Positions 50,260-58,565 of a DNA stretch of 64,000 nt are shown in pieces. The notes below the pieces were generated by a model. That model was not told where the DNA came from and made no database searches. It saw nothing but the letters and a program-made list of their open reading frames with translations. Source of the DNA: Dactylosporangium fulvum (GTDB taxonomy: Bacteria > Actinomycetota > Actinomycetes > Mycobacteriales > Micromonosporaceae). Position numbers and translations under genes: made by a program. Position 1 is the stretch's first letter. Every line of letters starts with the position of its first letter. Location: assembly GCF_025137375.1 (NCBI RefSeq), contig NZ_CP073720.1, positions 3,744,501 through 3,808,500 on the forward strand. Direction: 5' to 3'.

Positions 50260-50856
50260 GTGAGCGACGACCTTGACACCGTCCTGCGGAACGTCGGGCC
50301 CCGGCTGCGCCGGCTGCGGCAGCAGCGCGGCACCACCCTGACCGACCTGTCTTCGGCCACCGGGATCTCCGTCAGCACGCTCTCCCGGCTGGAGTCCGGG
50401 CAGCGGCGGCCGACGCTGGAGCTGCTGCTGCCGCTGGCCCGCGCCCACCAGGTGCCGCTGGACGAGCTCGTGGACGCCCCCGCGACCGGCGACCCGCGCG
50501 TGCACGCCCGGCCGATCGTGCGCAACGGCGTCACGTTCGTGCCGCTGACCCGCCGGCCCGGCGGCCTGCAGGCGTTCAAGCAGATCCTGCCGCCCCGCTA
50601 CAAACACGGCCACGCACAGCAGAGCCACGAGGGGTACGAGTGGCTCTATGTGCTGTCCGGGCGGGTGCGGCTCCTGCTGGGTGAGCACGACATCGTGCTC
50701 ACCGCGGGGGAGGTCGCCGAGTTCGACACCCACGTGCCGCACGCGATCAGCAACCCGGACGACGTGCCGGCCGAGGTGCTGAACCTCTTCGGCCCGCAGG
50801 GCGAGCGGGTCCACGTCCGGGCCCGCCCGGCCGCGAAGGACGCTAAGGACGCGTAG
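50260..50856 (+). CDS. XRE-family regulator with C-terminal cupin domain
   Basis: 198 residues: helix-turn-helix at about 12-66 (LRRLRQQRGTTLTDLSSATGISVSTLSRLESGQ spread over it) and a cupin ligand-binding domain at about 105-185 with HEGYEWLYVLSGRVRLLLG. Members bind small molecules to control neighbouring catabolic or detoxification genes. GTG 50260 with CAAACT 6 nt upstream; probably controls the divergent reductase-methyltransferase gene and itself. Confidence 0.92.
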   Translation: MSDDLDTVLRNVGPRLRRLRQQRGTTLTDLSSATGISVSTLSRLESGQRRPTLELLLPLARAHQVPLDELVDAPATGDPRVHARPIVRNGVTFVPLTRRPGGLQAFKQILPPRYKHGHAQQSHEGYEWLYVLSGRVRLLLGEHDIVLTAGEVAEFDTHVPHAISNPDDVPAEVLNLFGPQGERVHVRARPAAKDAKDA

Positions 50857-50858
50857 GG

Positions 50859-51770
50859 CTAGCGGGCCAGGGTGTCGACGATCCGCTTGGCCGCGCCGGC
50901 GAGGCCCCACCGCTGGGCCAGCTCCATGAGCCGGTCGCCGTCGGCGGGGGCCGTGGGCAGCTTGGTCTCCAGCGGCCCGATCGGCACCGTCCGCGACACG
51001 GCCACCACGTCGCGGGCCTTCTCCAGGTAGTCGCGGCCGGCGACGATCTTCGCCCGCAGTCCGGGCGCGAAGCCGGCCGCCGGGTCGTCCAGCGCGGCGA
51101 GGATGCCGTCGAGGCCGCCGTAGCGGTCGACGAGCCGGGCGGCGGTCTTCTCGCCGACGCCGGCCACGCCGGGCAGGCCGTCGCTGGGGTCGCCGCGCAG
51201 GGTGGCGAAGTCGGCGTATCCGGCCGCCGGCACCCCGTATTTCGCGTGCAGCGCCGCGTCGTCGAGGACCTCGAGCTTCGCGACGCCGCGCCCGCAGTAC
51301 AGCACCCGCACGTCCCGGGCGTCGTCGATGACCTGGAAGAGGTCCCGGTCGCCGGTGGCCACCTCGACCGGGCCCGGCTCGCGGGCGGCGAGGGTGCCGA
51401 TGACGTCGTCGGCCTCGTGGTCGGGCGCGCCGACCGCGGTGATGCCGAGGGCCGCGAGGAAGTCGAGGATGATCGGCACCTGCGCCTCGAGGGCGTCGGG
51501 GACGTCCTCGCCGCCGGCCGGGGTGAGCCGGTGCGCCTTGTAGGACGGCAGCAGCGCCACCCGCCACGCCGGGCGCCAGCTCTCGTCGAGGGTGCAGACC
51601 AGGCGGTCCGGGTTGCGGCCCCGGATGAGCGTCGAGAGCATGTCCAGGAAGCCCCGCACAGCGTTGACCGGGGTGCCGTCGGGTGCCTTGGCGGCGGACT
51701 CCGGCACGCCGAAGTAGGCGCGGAAGTACAGGCTGGCGGAGTCGATCAGCAGCAGAGGTCGGGCGTCCAC
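50859..51770 (-). CDS. 5'-3' exonuclease (polymerase I N-terminal/FEN type)
   Basis: 303-residue stand-alone flap-nuclease domain. Metal-ligand acidic residues are visible in LLIDSASLYFRAYF, DHEADDVIG, TGDRDLFQVID and the helix-hairpin-helix RGDPSDGLPGVAGVGEKTA. It would remove RNA primers or flaps alongside the PolA of the cell. GTG 51770 has TAGTCT (51782-51777) 6 nt upstream. Its stop is only 2 bp from the end of the convergent XRE-cupin gene. Confidence 0.94.
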   Translation of the reverse strand: MDARPLLLIDSASLYFRAYFGVPESAAKAPDGTPVNAVRGFLDMLSTLIRGRNPDRLVCTLDESWRPAWRVALLPSYKAHRLTPAGGEDVPDALEAQVPIILDFLAALGITAVGAPDHEADDVIGTLAAREPGPVEVATGDRDLFQVIDDARDVRVLYCGRGVAKLEVLDDAALHAKYGVPAAGYADFATLRGDPSDGLPGVAGVGEKTAARLVDRYGGLDGILAALDDPAAGFAPGLRAKIVAGRDYLEKARDVVAVSRTVPIGPLETKLPTAPADGDRLMELAQRWGLAGAAKRIVDTLAR

Positions 51771-51826
51771 CGGGCCAGACTACTCAGTCCTGCCCCCGGG
51801 CCGGTCGACGCCTGCGGCGCGTGACC

Positions 51827-52783
51827 TCACCGCAACATGTGGACGCGGGTCGTGGTGCCGGTCATGCTGGTGTGCCGCTGCACCAGATCGGCGAGGAAAT
51901 GCACCATCACCAGGCCGTTGCCGCGCCGCAGCGGCGGGCGCAGGCGGCCGGCCATGACGTCGGTGATCTGGCCGAAGTCGCGGACCTCGCAGACGACCCG
52001 CTCCTGGTTGCACCAGGTGCGCAGGGTGCCGGAGCCGCCGCCGTGGACGATGCTGTTGGTCGCGAGCTCGTTGACCGCGCCCACCAGGTCGCCGACCCGG
52101 TCCGGCGCCAGTCCGGCGTCGAGCGCGACCTCGGCGACCGCGCGGCGCGCGCGCACCAGATCGGCCAGCTCGAACCGCAGCGTGGTCGCCCCGCAGGGCG
52201 GCTCGGGCAGCGGCACGTTGTAGGCGTCGGTGATGCCGAAGGGGTCGTACGTGCTGCTGGTGGCCCGGCCCTCCGTGCCGGCCATGACCGGGTGCGTGGC
52301 GTAGGAGTCGCGGATGCGCTGCTTGTCGAGCCGGGCCGTGTCGTACGGGCAGAGGATCGTCGCCTCCCGCCCGGCGAACGCCACGTTGATCATCGCCTCG
52401 TGCTGGACGCACGCCGGATACTCGTCCGTGGTGCGCGTCGGCCAGATCGGCTCGCCGATGATCCGCACCCGCCGGCCGGGGTGGTCGTCCATGAACCTGC
52501 TGAGCACCCACGGGATGATCCGGCCCGGGTTGCGCCCGGCCCTGGTCATGTCGCGGAAGAGCACCGCGTCGGCGGCCGGGCCGAGCCGCTCCCGCAGCAG
52601 CGCCACGTTGTCGGGTGACGCGGCGACCATCATCGGCTCGTCGAGCCCGATCCCGTCGTAGATGAACCGCAGCGCGCCGTCGAGGTATTCGGCCGAGTTG
52701 TGGTACAGCATCGCCTCATGGACGAACGGGTCACTGCCCCGTTCGTGCCCCGGGCCGTGCTTCGACGCGTTGGTGGCGGTCAT
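51827..52783 (-). CDS. Anti-sigma-factor-like protein: MEDS sensor plus RsbW-type ATPase
   Basis: 318 residues with an N-terminal MEDS domain (about 25-175; starts FVHEAMLYHNSAEYLDGALRFI) and a C-terminal HATPase_c_2 domain (N-box NELATNSIVHGGG, later GNGLVMVHFL). This layout belongs to the actinobacterial RsbA-type serine kinases/anti-sigma regulators. No signature sigma or anti-sigma antagonist gene is adjacent. Start uncertain: ATG 52783 is used; a GTG at 52858 would add a 25-residue basic leader. Confidence 0.88.
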   Translation of the reverse strand: MTATNASKHGPGHERGSDPFVHEAMLYHNSAEYLDGALRFIYDGIGLDEPMMVAASPDNVALLRERLGPAADAVLFRDMTRAGRNPGRIIPWVLSRFMDDHPGRRVRIIGEPIWPTRTTDEYPACVQHEAMINVAFAGREATILCPYDTARLDKQRIRDSYATHPVMAGTEGRATSSTYDPFGITDAYNVPLPEPPCGATTLRFELADLVRARRAVAEVALDAGLAPDRVGDLVGAVNELATNSIVHGGGSGTLRTWCNQERVVCEVRDFGQITDVMAGRLRPPLRRGNGLVMVHFLADLVQRHTSMTGTTTRVHMLR

Positions 52784-52941
52784 TGAGATGCGCTGCTCAT
52801 CCCGATGTGGAAGTGGCTGTCGCCCTGCCCATGCTCCCTGCCCTTGCTCAAGGTCCACAGCCAGATTACGTCACCGGATCGCTCTGATACCTACCCGTCG
52901 GTACGGGTCCGGCGGACTCCCTCCCGGATCCGAACGTTCGT

Positions 52942-52947
52942 TAAGCT
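52942..52947 (+). promoter_or_regulatory. -10 hexamer of the M24 peptidase gene, leaderless layout
   Basis: TAAGCT 7 nt before the GTG at 52955. Confidence 0.55.
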
Positions 52948-52954
52948 TGAGTTC

Positions 52955-54067
52955 GTGTCCCACGAGGATCTCCACCCCCCGTCCCGGCTGGCCGACGCCC
53001 GCCGCGCCATGACCGAAGCGGGCCTCGACGCCCTGCTCATCCCCCCGAGCGCCGACCTGCAATACCTGACCGGTTACGACGCGCACGCCCTGGAGCGGCT
53101 CACCCTGCTCGTCCTGCCCGCCGAGGGCGAGGCCACCCTCATCGTCCCACGCCTCGAGCGGCCCGCCGCCGAGGCGTCACCCGCCTCCGGCATGGGTGTC
53201 AAGCTCGTCGACCACGAGGACGGCACCGACCCGTACCAGCTGCTGCGCACCGTCCTCACCGGGCCGGTCCGCACCGTCGGCCTCGGCAACCGCATGTGGG
53301 CCGAGCAGGTCCTCGCGCTGCGCGCCGCGCTGCCCGGTGCCGAGCAGCGCCTCGCCGGTGCCGTGCTCGCCGGGCTGCGGCTGCGCAAGTCGCCGGCCGA
53401 GGTCGAGGCCCTCCGCCGGGCCGGCCGGGCCATCGACGCCGTGCACGCCCACATGGCCGAGTGGCTGCGCCCCGGCCGCACCGAGGCCATGGTCGCCGCC
53501 GACATCGCCGCCGCGATCCGCGCCGCCGGCCACGCCACCGTCGAGTTCACCATCGTCGCCGCCGGTCCCAACGCCGCCAGTCCCCACCACGGCGTCTCCG
53601 ACCGGGTGATCCGCCCCGGCGAGCCGGTCGTCGTCGACATCGGCGGCCGGATGCCCGACGGCTACTGCTCCGACTCGACCCGCACCTACTGCGTCGGCGA
53701 GCCGCCCGACGACTTCCTCGCCTACTACAACGTCCTGCAGGAGGCGCAGCGCGCCGCGGTCGCCGCCGTCCGCCCCGGCGTCACCGCCGAGGCCGTCGAC
53801 GCCGCCGCCCGTGACCTGATCACCGCCGCCGGCTACGGCGACGCGTTCCTGCACCGCACCGGACACGGCATCGGCCTCGACGGCCATGAGGATCCCTACA
53901 TCGTCGCCGGCAACAGCACGCCCCTGGAGCCCGGCATGGCCTTCTCCGTCGAGCCCGGCGTCTACCTCGCCGGCCGGCACGGCGCCCGCATCGAGGACAT
54001 CGTCGTCTGCACCGCCGACGGCGTCGACCGGCTCAACACCATCGACACCGGGCTGGTGGTTCTGTGA
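52955..54067 (+). CDS. Xaa-Pro dipeptidase/aminopeptidase P-like peptidase (M24B)
   Basis: 370 residues with a creatinase-like N-terminal domain and a pita-bread catalytic domain. The five metal ligands are in place: Asp in VVVDIGG, Asp in YCSDSTRTYC, His in RTGHGIGLDGHE, Glu in FSVEPGVY and Glu in ARIEDIVV. Cytoplasmic. GTG 52955 begins the protein after a -10 box; it overlaps the acyl-CoA dehydrogenase gene by 4 bp, so the two are co-expressed. Confidence 0.94.
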   Translation: MSHEDLHPPSRLADARRAMTEAGLDALLIPPSADLQYLTGYDAHALERLTLLVLPAEGEATLIVPRLERPAAEASPASGMGVKLVDHEDGTDPYQLLRTVLTGPVRTVGLGNRMWAEQVLALRAALPGAEQRLAGAVLAGLRLRKSPAEVEALRRAGRAIDAVHAHMAEWLRPGRTEAMVAADIAAAIRAAGHATVEFTIVAAGPNAASPHHGVSDRVIRPGEPVVVDIGGRMPDGYCSDSTRTYCVGEPPDDFLAYYNVLQEAQRAAVAAVRPGVTAEAVDAAARDLITAAGYGDAFLHRTGHGIGLDGHEDPYIVAGNSTPLEPGMAFSVEPGVYLAGRHGARIEDIVVCTADGVDRLNTIDTGLVVL

Positions 54068-55200
54068 GCGTCGAGCGTCCGTTCCTGCCCGAAGAGGGCC
54101 GGGAGCTCATCGGCCTCGTCCGCGAGATCGCCGACGGCGAGCTGGCGCCGCGCGTCGCCGAGTTCGAGGCCGAGGGCCGGTTCCCGCGCGACCTCTTCCG
54201 GCTCCTCGGCCGGGCCGGGCTGCTCGGCCTGCCCTACCCCGAGGAGTTCGGCGGCGGCGCCCAGCCTTACGAGGTGTACCTCCAGGTCCTCGAGGAACTG
54301 GCCGCCCGCTGGCTCGCCGTCGCCGAGGGCGTGTCCGTGCACACCCTCTCCTGCTACCCGGTCGCCGCGTACGGCACCGGGACCCAGCGCAAGCGGCACC
54401 TGCCCGACATGCTCGGCGGCGAGCTGCTCGGCGCCTACTGCCTGTCCGAACCGCAGAGCGGCTCCGACGCCGCGTCCCTGACCACGAGGGCCGTCGCCGA
54501 CGACGACGGCTGGCGGGTCAGCGGCACCAAGGCGTGGATCACGCACGCCGGGCAGGCCGACTTCTACAACGTCTTCTGCCGCACCGGCGGACCCGGCACG
54601 TCCGGCATCTCCTGCCTGCTGCTCGACGCCGGCACCCCGGGCCTCCAGCCGCAGGCGCCGGAGCGGACCATGGGCCTGCGTTCCTCGACGGTGGCCCAGA
54701 TCGTCCTCGACGGCGCCCACGCCCCCGCCGACCGGCTCGTCGGCGACGAGGGTGGCGGCTTCCGCATCGCGTTGAGCGCCCTCGACGGCGGCCGGCTCGG
54801 CATCGCCGCCTGCGCCGTCGGCCTCGCCCAGGCCGCGCTCGACTACGCCGTCGCCTACGCGCGGGAGCGGCAGCAGTTCGGCCGCCCGATCCTCGAGTTC
54901 CAGGGCCTCGGCTTCATGCTCGCCGACATGGCCACCCAGATCGCCGCCGCCCGCTCGCTCTACCTGGCCGCGGCCCGGATGCGCGACGCCGGCCTGCCGC
55001 ACAGCGCGGAGGCCGCCAAGGCCAAACTGTTCTGCACCGACACCGCGATGCGGGTCACCACCGACGCGGTGCAGGTCCTCGGCGGCGCCGGCTACGTCAC
55101 CGACCACCCCGTCGAGCGGTACATGCGCGAGGCCAAGGTGCTGCAGATCTTCGAGGGCACCAACCAGATCCAGCGGCTGGTGATCTCCAGGTCGCTGTGA
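54064..55200 (+). CDS. Acyl-CoA dehydrogenase
   Basis: 378-residue flavoenzyme oxidising acyl-CoA to enoyl-CoA. Signatures: YCLSEPQSGSDAAS (FAD/substrate), LDGGRLGIAACAVGLAQAAL, QVLGGAGYVTDHPVERYMREAK, and the catalytic Glu in IFEGTNQIQ near the C-terminus. GTG start inside the peptidase stop. Together with the Lrp regulator 29 bp downstream this may be a branched-chain amino acid or peptide catabolism unit (inference). Confidence 0.95.
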   Translation: MSVERPFLPEEGRELIGLVREIADGELAPRVAEFEAEGRFPRDLFRLLGRAGLLGLPYPEEFGGGAQPYEVYLQVLEELAARWLAVAEGVSVHTLSCYPVAAYGTGTQRKRHLPDMLGGELLGAYCLSEPQSGSDAASLTTRAVADDDGWRVSGTKAWITHAGQADFYNVFCRTGGPGTSGISCLLLDAGTPGLQPQAPERTMGLRSSTVAQIVLDGAHAPADRLVGDEGGGFRIALSALDGGRLGIAACAVGLAQAALDYAVAYARERQQFGRPILEFQGLGFMLADMATQIAAARSLYLAAARMRDAGLPHSAEAAKAKLFCTDTAMRVTTDAVQVLGGAGYVTDHPVERYMREAKVLQIFEGTNQIQRLVISRSL

Positions 55201-55217
55201 CACGTTGCGCAGGGCGA

Positions 55218-55223
55218 TAAGGT
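55218..55223 (+). promoter_or_regulatory. -10 hexamer of the Lrp gene, leaderless layout
   Basis: TAAGGT 6 nt before the GTG at 55230. Confidence 0.55.
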
Positions 55224-55229
55224 TCCACC

Positions 55230-55688
55230 GTGGAAGAGACCGATCGAGCGATCGTGGCGGCACTGGCCGCCGACGGCCGCCTGTCCTACACCGACCTGGC
55301 CGAGCGGGTCGGGCTGTCGGTGTCGGCGGTGCACCAGCGGGTGCGCCGCCTCGAACAGCGCGGCGTCATCAAGGGCTACACGGCCAGCATCGACCATGAC
55401 GCGCTCGGCCTGTCACTCACCGCGTTCGTCGCGATCCGGCCGCTCGACCCGTCGCAGCCCGACGACGCCCCCGACCGGCTCGCCAAGCTGCCGCAGATCG
55501 AGTCGTGCTACTCGGTGGCCGGCGAGGACTTCTACATGCTGCTCGTCCGGGTCGAGAACCCGCTCGCCCTGGAGCGGCTGCTGCAGGAGATCCGCTCGGC
55601 GGCCAACGTGACGACACGGACCACGGTGGTGCTGTCCACGCCCTACGAGAACCGCCCCAACGTGAAACTGCCCGACAAACTCGCCTAG
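55230..55688 (+). CDS. Lrp/AsnC-family transcriptional regulator
   Basis: 152 residues: N-terminal winged helix (DRAIVAALAADGRLSYTDLAERVGL across 5-30), linker, and RAM ligand-binding domain at about 70-150. Members sense amino acids or related metabolites. Likely regulates the upstream peptidase-dehydrogenase pair or itself. A short gap of 55 bp leads to the convergent HAD gene. Confidence 0.94.
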   Translation: MEETDRAIVAALAADGRLSYTDLAERVGLSVSAVHQRVRRLEQRGVIKGYTASIDHDALGLSLTAFVAIRPLDPSQPDDAPDRLAKLPQIESCYSVAGEDFYMLLVRVENPLALERLLQEIRSAANVTTRTTVVLSTPYENRPNVKLPDKLA

Positions 55689-55743
55689 GCCCTGTCCTGG
55701 GTGTTCCGCAACGGGGGTCGGTCATGGCCAGTCTCTACGACCG

Positions 55744-56442
55744 CTAGCGTCCGGCCTCCGTGATCGCCTCCAGCACCCGCTGGGTGTCGGCGAGGTTCTC
55801 CAGCGTCACGTGGGCGCCGGCGGTCCGCAGTTCCTCCACGGAGAACCGGCCGGTGGCCACCGCCACCACGCCCGCGCCGGTGCTCAGTGCCGCCTCCACG
55901 TCCAGCGGGGTGTCGCCGACCAGCACCGTGCGGCTGCCCGGGAACCGGCGCCGGTACCGGCCGGCCGCCGCGGCCCGGGCCACGTGCACCAGGTGGCCCC
56001 GCACGGTGTCGCTCCAGCCGTAGGCGCCCGAGTCGAGGTCGAGGTACTTCATGAGCCCGAACGGGCCCAGCTTCACCTCGGCCATGCGCCGGACGTTGCC
56101 GGTGAGCAGCGACTGCACCGCCGCCGTGCCGTGCACGGCCAGCAGGGCCTCGTGCGCTCCCGGCAGCGCCCGCCCGCGGGCCGGCAGCTGCTCGGCGAGC
56201 TCGTCGAGCGCGGCCTCCGCGGCGGCCCGCATCGCCTCCAGGTGCCGCTCCGGGCTCGTCACGTCGTTGAGCCGCAGCATGTCCAGCGCGATCGCCCGGT
56301 CCGTGCGCCCGGCCATCGGCGGCTGGTGCACGACCGGCCGGTCGAACAGTCGCAGGAACGCCAGATCGTACGCCTCACGCCCGACTCCGTCGACGTCGAC
56401 CAATGTGTGGTCGACGTCCCAGAGCACCAGAAGTCTGTCCAC
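55744..56442 (-). CDS. HAD-superfamily phosphatase (phosphoglycolate phosphatase-like)
   Basis: 232 residues with complete HAD motifs: WDVDHTLVDVDG (I), LLTGNVRR (II), VGDTPLDVEAALSTGAGVVAVATG (IV). The canonical DxDxT is intact, in contrast to the HAD at 40747. GTG 56442 with TACGCT (56454-56449) 6 nt before it; an upstream frame extends to 56640 without conservation. Divergent from the histidine phosphatase gene. Confidence 0.92.
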   Translation of the reverse strand: MDRLLVLWDVDHTLVDVDGVGREAYDLAFLRLFDRPVVHQPPMAGRTDRAIALDMLRLNDVTSPERHLEAMRAAAEAALDELAEQLPARGRALPGAHEALLAVHGTAAVQSLLTGNVRRMAEVKLGPFGLMKYLDLDSGAYGWSDTVRGHLVHVARAAAAGRYRRRFPGSRTVLVGDTPLDVEAALSTGAGVVAVATGRFSVEELRTAGAHVTLENLADTQRVLEAITEAGR

Positions 56443-56531
56443 GCGTGCAGCGTAGCGGTACTCGACGTTTCGGATGTGGAACGTATTGTTAATCTCCGGT
56501 CCGTCATAACCGGCCGGGGCACAATGGGCGG

Positions 56532-57104
56532 GTGGGCGAGATCGTCGTGGTGCGGCACGGGCAGACCGAGTGGAGCGCCAACGGGCGGCACACCTCCACC
56601 ACCGACCTCGACCTCCTCCCGGAGGGTGAGGAGCGCGCACGGAACCTCGCCAAGGCGCTGGCCAACCGCCCCTTCGTCGCCGTCGTCAGCAGTCCCCGCA
56701 AGCGCGCCCTGCGCACCGCCGAACTCGCCGGACTCACCGTCACGGAGATCGACCTCGATCTCGTAGAGTGGGACTACGGCGACTATGAGGGCCGCACCAC
56801 GCAGCAGATCCGCGCCGAGCGGCCCGGCTGGGACCTGTGGACCGACGGCTGCCCCGGCGGCGAGACCCCCGAGCAGGTCACCGTCCGCATGGACCGGTTC
56901 CTGGCCAAGGCGCGGCCCATGCTGACCCTCGGCGACGTCGCGGTCGTCAGCCACGGCCACGCCTCGCGGTCCCTGGCCTCCCGATGGCTGGACCAGCCCG
57001 TCTCCTTCGGCGCCCGGCTGAGCCTCGACACCGCCACGCTGTCGGTGCTCGGCCACGAGCACGGGCACGAGTCCCTGCGCGCCTGGAACGCCCCCGTCGC
57101 CTGA
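56532..57104 (+). CDS. Histidine phosphatase family protein
   Basis: 190-residue phosphoglycerate-mutase-fold phosphatase. The phospho-His motif VVRHGQTEWS is at the N-terminus and the second His is in VVSHGHASRSLA; the middle has EWDYGDYEG. Substrate unknown (sugar phosphates are usual). GTG 56532 follows CACAAT (56520-56525) by 6 nt. Confidence 0.93.
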   Translation: MGEIVVVRHGQTEWSANGRHTSTTDLDLLPEGEERARNLAKALANRPFVAVVSSPRKRALRTAELAGLTVTEIDLDLVEWDYGDYEGRTTQQIRAERPGWDLWTDGCPGGETPEQVTVRMDRFLAKARPMLTLGDVAVVSHGHASRSLASRWLDQPVSFGARLSLDTATLSVLGHEHGHESLRAWNAPVA

Positions 57105-57185
57105 CCGCAACCCCGACGAAGGTCATGGCCGGGGCCTGCCGTTCGGGCAGGGTGCCGGGACCCTGCCGATTCCTACCGTCCCGGC

Positions 57186-57442
57186 ATGACGTTTCCCCGC
57201 CGTGTGCTGCTGACCCTGTCGATCCTCGCCGCCGGAGCCGCCGCCGTCGTGGCGCTCGCGCCGGGCGGCCTCGGTGACCCCACCCGGAGGTGGTGACCAG
57301 CGGCGTATCCGCCGACCTGTACCGCAGCGCCGGGGTGCCGGAGGCGGTTGCCCGCCTCGCCGAGCTCGTCGCCCCCGGCGCGCTGCTGCTCCTCGCCGCC
57401 GCCCTGGCCCGGACCGGTTGGACCGGGCGGCGGTCGCCGCAC
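57186..57442 (+). pseudogene. Possible remnant of a PAP2-like membrane phosphatase gene
   Basis: Two adjoining short frames: ATG 57186 encodes 36 residues with a hydrophobic helix and stops at the TGA at about 57296; an overlapping GTG frame (57293) then reads TSGVSADLYRSAGVPEAVARL... with another hydrophobic helix and runs antisense into the GNAT gene. The second piece resembles the first helix of undecaprenyl-diphosphatase-like PAP2 proteins, but the catalytic part is absent. It may instead be two tiny coupled membrane peptides. Confidence 0.3.
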
Positions 57443-57979
57443 TCACGCCCGGCCGGTGAGGGAGATCCAGTAGCGGCGGGCCGTCCCCAGCCACGTCTCG
57501 CGGACGTCCTCCAGCACGCCGCCGTTGCGCTCGATCACCAGCGCCGACGCCCGGTTGTCCACCGCGCACGACACCAGCACCCGATCGAGGCCGCGGCCGC
57601 GCGCCTCGTCCAGCACCGCGGCCAGGGCCCACGTCGCCAGGCCGCGGCCCCGCGCCGACGGGCGCACGCCGTAGCCCACGTGGCCGCCGGCCTCCAGCAG
57701 CCGCTCGTTCAGCCGGTGGCGCAACGTGATCGCGCCGAGCACGGCTCCGCCCTCGGCGATCCACCGGTACGACGCGTGCACGCGGTCCCTGTCGACCGGC
57801 ACCGTCTCGTCGGACTGGCGGTTGAGCCGGTCGACCCAGGCCGCGAACCCTCCGGGCGAGTCGACGTTGTCGGAGCCGTGGAGGCCGCTGCCGTCCTGAT
57901 GCGCCCCTCGGCCCCAGTCGTCACGCGATTCGAGCCAGGCGCGGTGCAGGTCAATGGTGGGTCGGACGAGTTCCGGCAT
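57443..57979 (-). CDS. GNAT-family N-acetyltransferase
   Basis: 178-residue acetyltransferase with the acetyl-CoA loop GVRPSARGRGLATWAL and the later DNRASALVIERNGG helix typical of RimJ/RimL-like GNATs. Acceptor unknown. The ATG at 57979 begins MPELVRPTIDLH; the same frame is open to 58108 but without conservation. Confidence 0.9.
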   Translation of the reverse strand: MPELVRPTIDLHRAWLESRDDWGRGAHQDGSGLHGSDNVDSPGGFAAWVDRLNRQSDETVPVDRDRVHASYRWIAEGGAVLGAITLRHRLNERLLEAGGHVGYGVRPSARGRGLATWALAAVLDEARGRGLDRVLVSCAVDNRASALVIERNGGVLEDVRETWLGTARRYWISLTGRA

Positions 57980-58106
57980 GACGTACAAGATAAATGCATT
58001 GTGCTTCGGCCGGCGAATGCGTAATGTATTCATCAGCACCGAGAGGGGTCGGGAAAGAAGTCGGCCCGAAGCATACGGCTCGGTCACCACGGATTGGAGG
58101 ATTGCC

Positions 58107-58253
58107 ATGACGCGGCACCCCGCGCTCGCGCCACAGCGGCTCGCGCCGTGCGGTGAGGCCGTCCTTCGCTGTGACGGCGGGCCCGGAAGCGTCGATGAGC
58201 TGGGTTATCTCGACGAACGGGAGACCGGGCGCCTCGGCAGGCGGTGCGGCTAG
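58107..58253 (+). CDS. 48-residue ORF upstream of the tRNA array, unknown function
   Basis: Reads MTRHPALAPQRLAPCGEAVL... to GRLGRRCG. It is too short for family recognition but has an excellent ribosome site (GGAGG six bases before ATG 58107) and an intrinsic terminator directly after it, so it is probably translated. No membrane segment; two or three Cys and many Arg. It starts 127 bp from the divergent GNAT gene and ends about 175 bp before the tRNA array border. Confidence 0.55.
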   Translation: MTRHPALAPQRLAPCGEAVLRCDGGPGSVDELGYLDERETGRLGRRCG

Positions 58254-58271
58254 CAGCCCACCGGCTCCGCG

Positions 58272-58310
58272 GCCGCCGCCTCCCAGCACCGGGAACGGCG
58301 GCTTTTTCTT
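58272..58310 (+). terminator. Intrinsic terminator after the 48-codon ORF
   Basis: GCCGCCG...CGGCGGC stem with an inner TCCC/GGGA stem, followed by TTTTTCTTT. It isolates the ORF from the tRNA array downstream. Confidence 0.85.
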
Positions 58311-58423
58311 TGCCTCTATCCGCCCGTGGCAGGGCGTGATCCACGCTGCCCGGGAATCGCATTTCTGCACCGCACGATATTGCACTGCAGGCTGCCCGGA
58401 AATGGCCGGGATGGCGTCGCGCA

Positions 58424-58453
58424 TTGACAAGTTCACAGTGGATGGCACACATT
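58424..58453 (+). promoter_or_regulatory. Candidate promoter of the tRNA array
   Basis: Exact TTGACA (58424-58429) with a weak -10 (ACACAT or CACATT) 17-18 bp later, ending only 4-5 bp before the first tRNA. Transcription would begin practically at the 5' end of tRNA-Pro. The spacer coincides with the left inverted repeat. Confidence 0.5.
58430..58450. repeat. Left border inverted repeat of the tRNA array
   Basis: AGTTCACAGTGGATGGCACAC. Its reverse complement recurs at 59574-59594 with one mismatch; the inner 17 bases are a perfect match. It lies 6 bp before the first tRNA. Confidence 0.9.
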
Positions 58454-58456
58454 TTT

Positions 58457-58531
58457 CCGGAGCGAGGGAGACGGAAACCCACGCGCCTTGGGAGCGCGAG
58501 ACACCCCGTTCGACTCGGGGGCTTCGGACCA
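58457..58531 (+). tRNA. tRNA-Pro(UGG)
   Basis: Anticodon TGG at 58489-58491 in loop CTTGGGA closed by CGCGC/GCGCG. Acceptor CCGGAGC/GCTTCGG with one G-U, T-arm CCCCG-TTCGACT-CGGGG, discriminator A, CCA encoded. The D-arm has only three pairs. Confidence 0.93.
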
Positions 58532-58565
58532 TGCCACGCGGGCCGTCGGCCGGCAGTGGCAGCAC

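Noticed and set aside
48433..50856. Long plus-strand frame upstream of the XRE-cupin gene
   Set aside because: It runs antisense through the reductase-methyltransferase fusion; the HTH starts at the GTG at 50260.
57954..58106. N-terminal extension of the small ORF before the tRNA array (99 codons)
   Set aside because: The ribosome site GGAGG is placed for ATG 58107, and the extension overlaps the GNAT start region.
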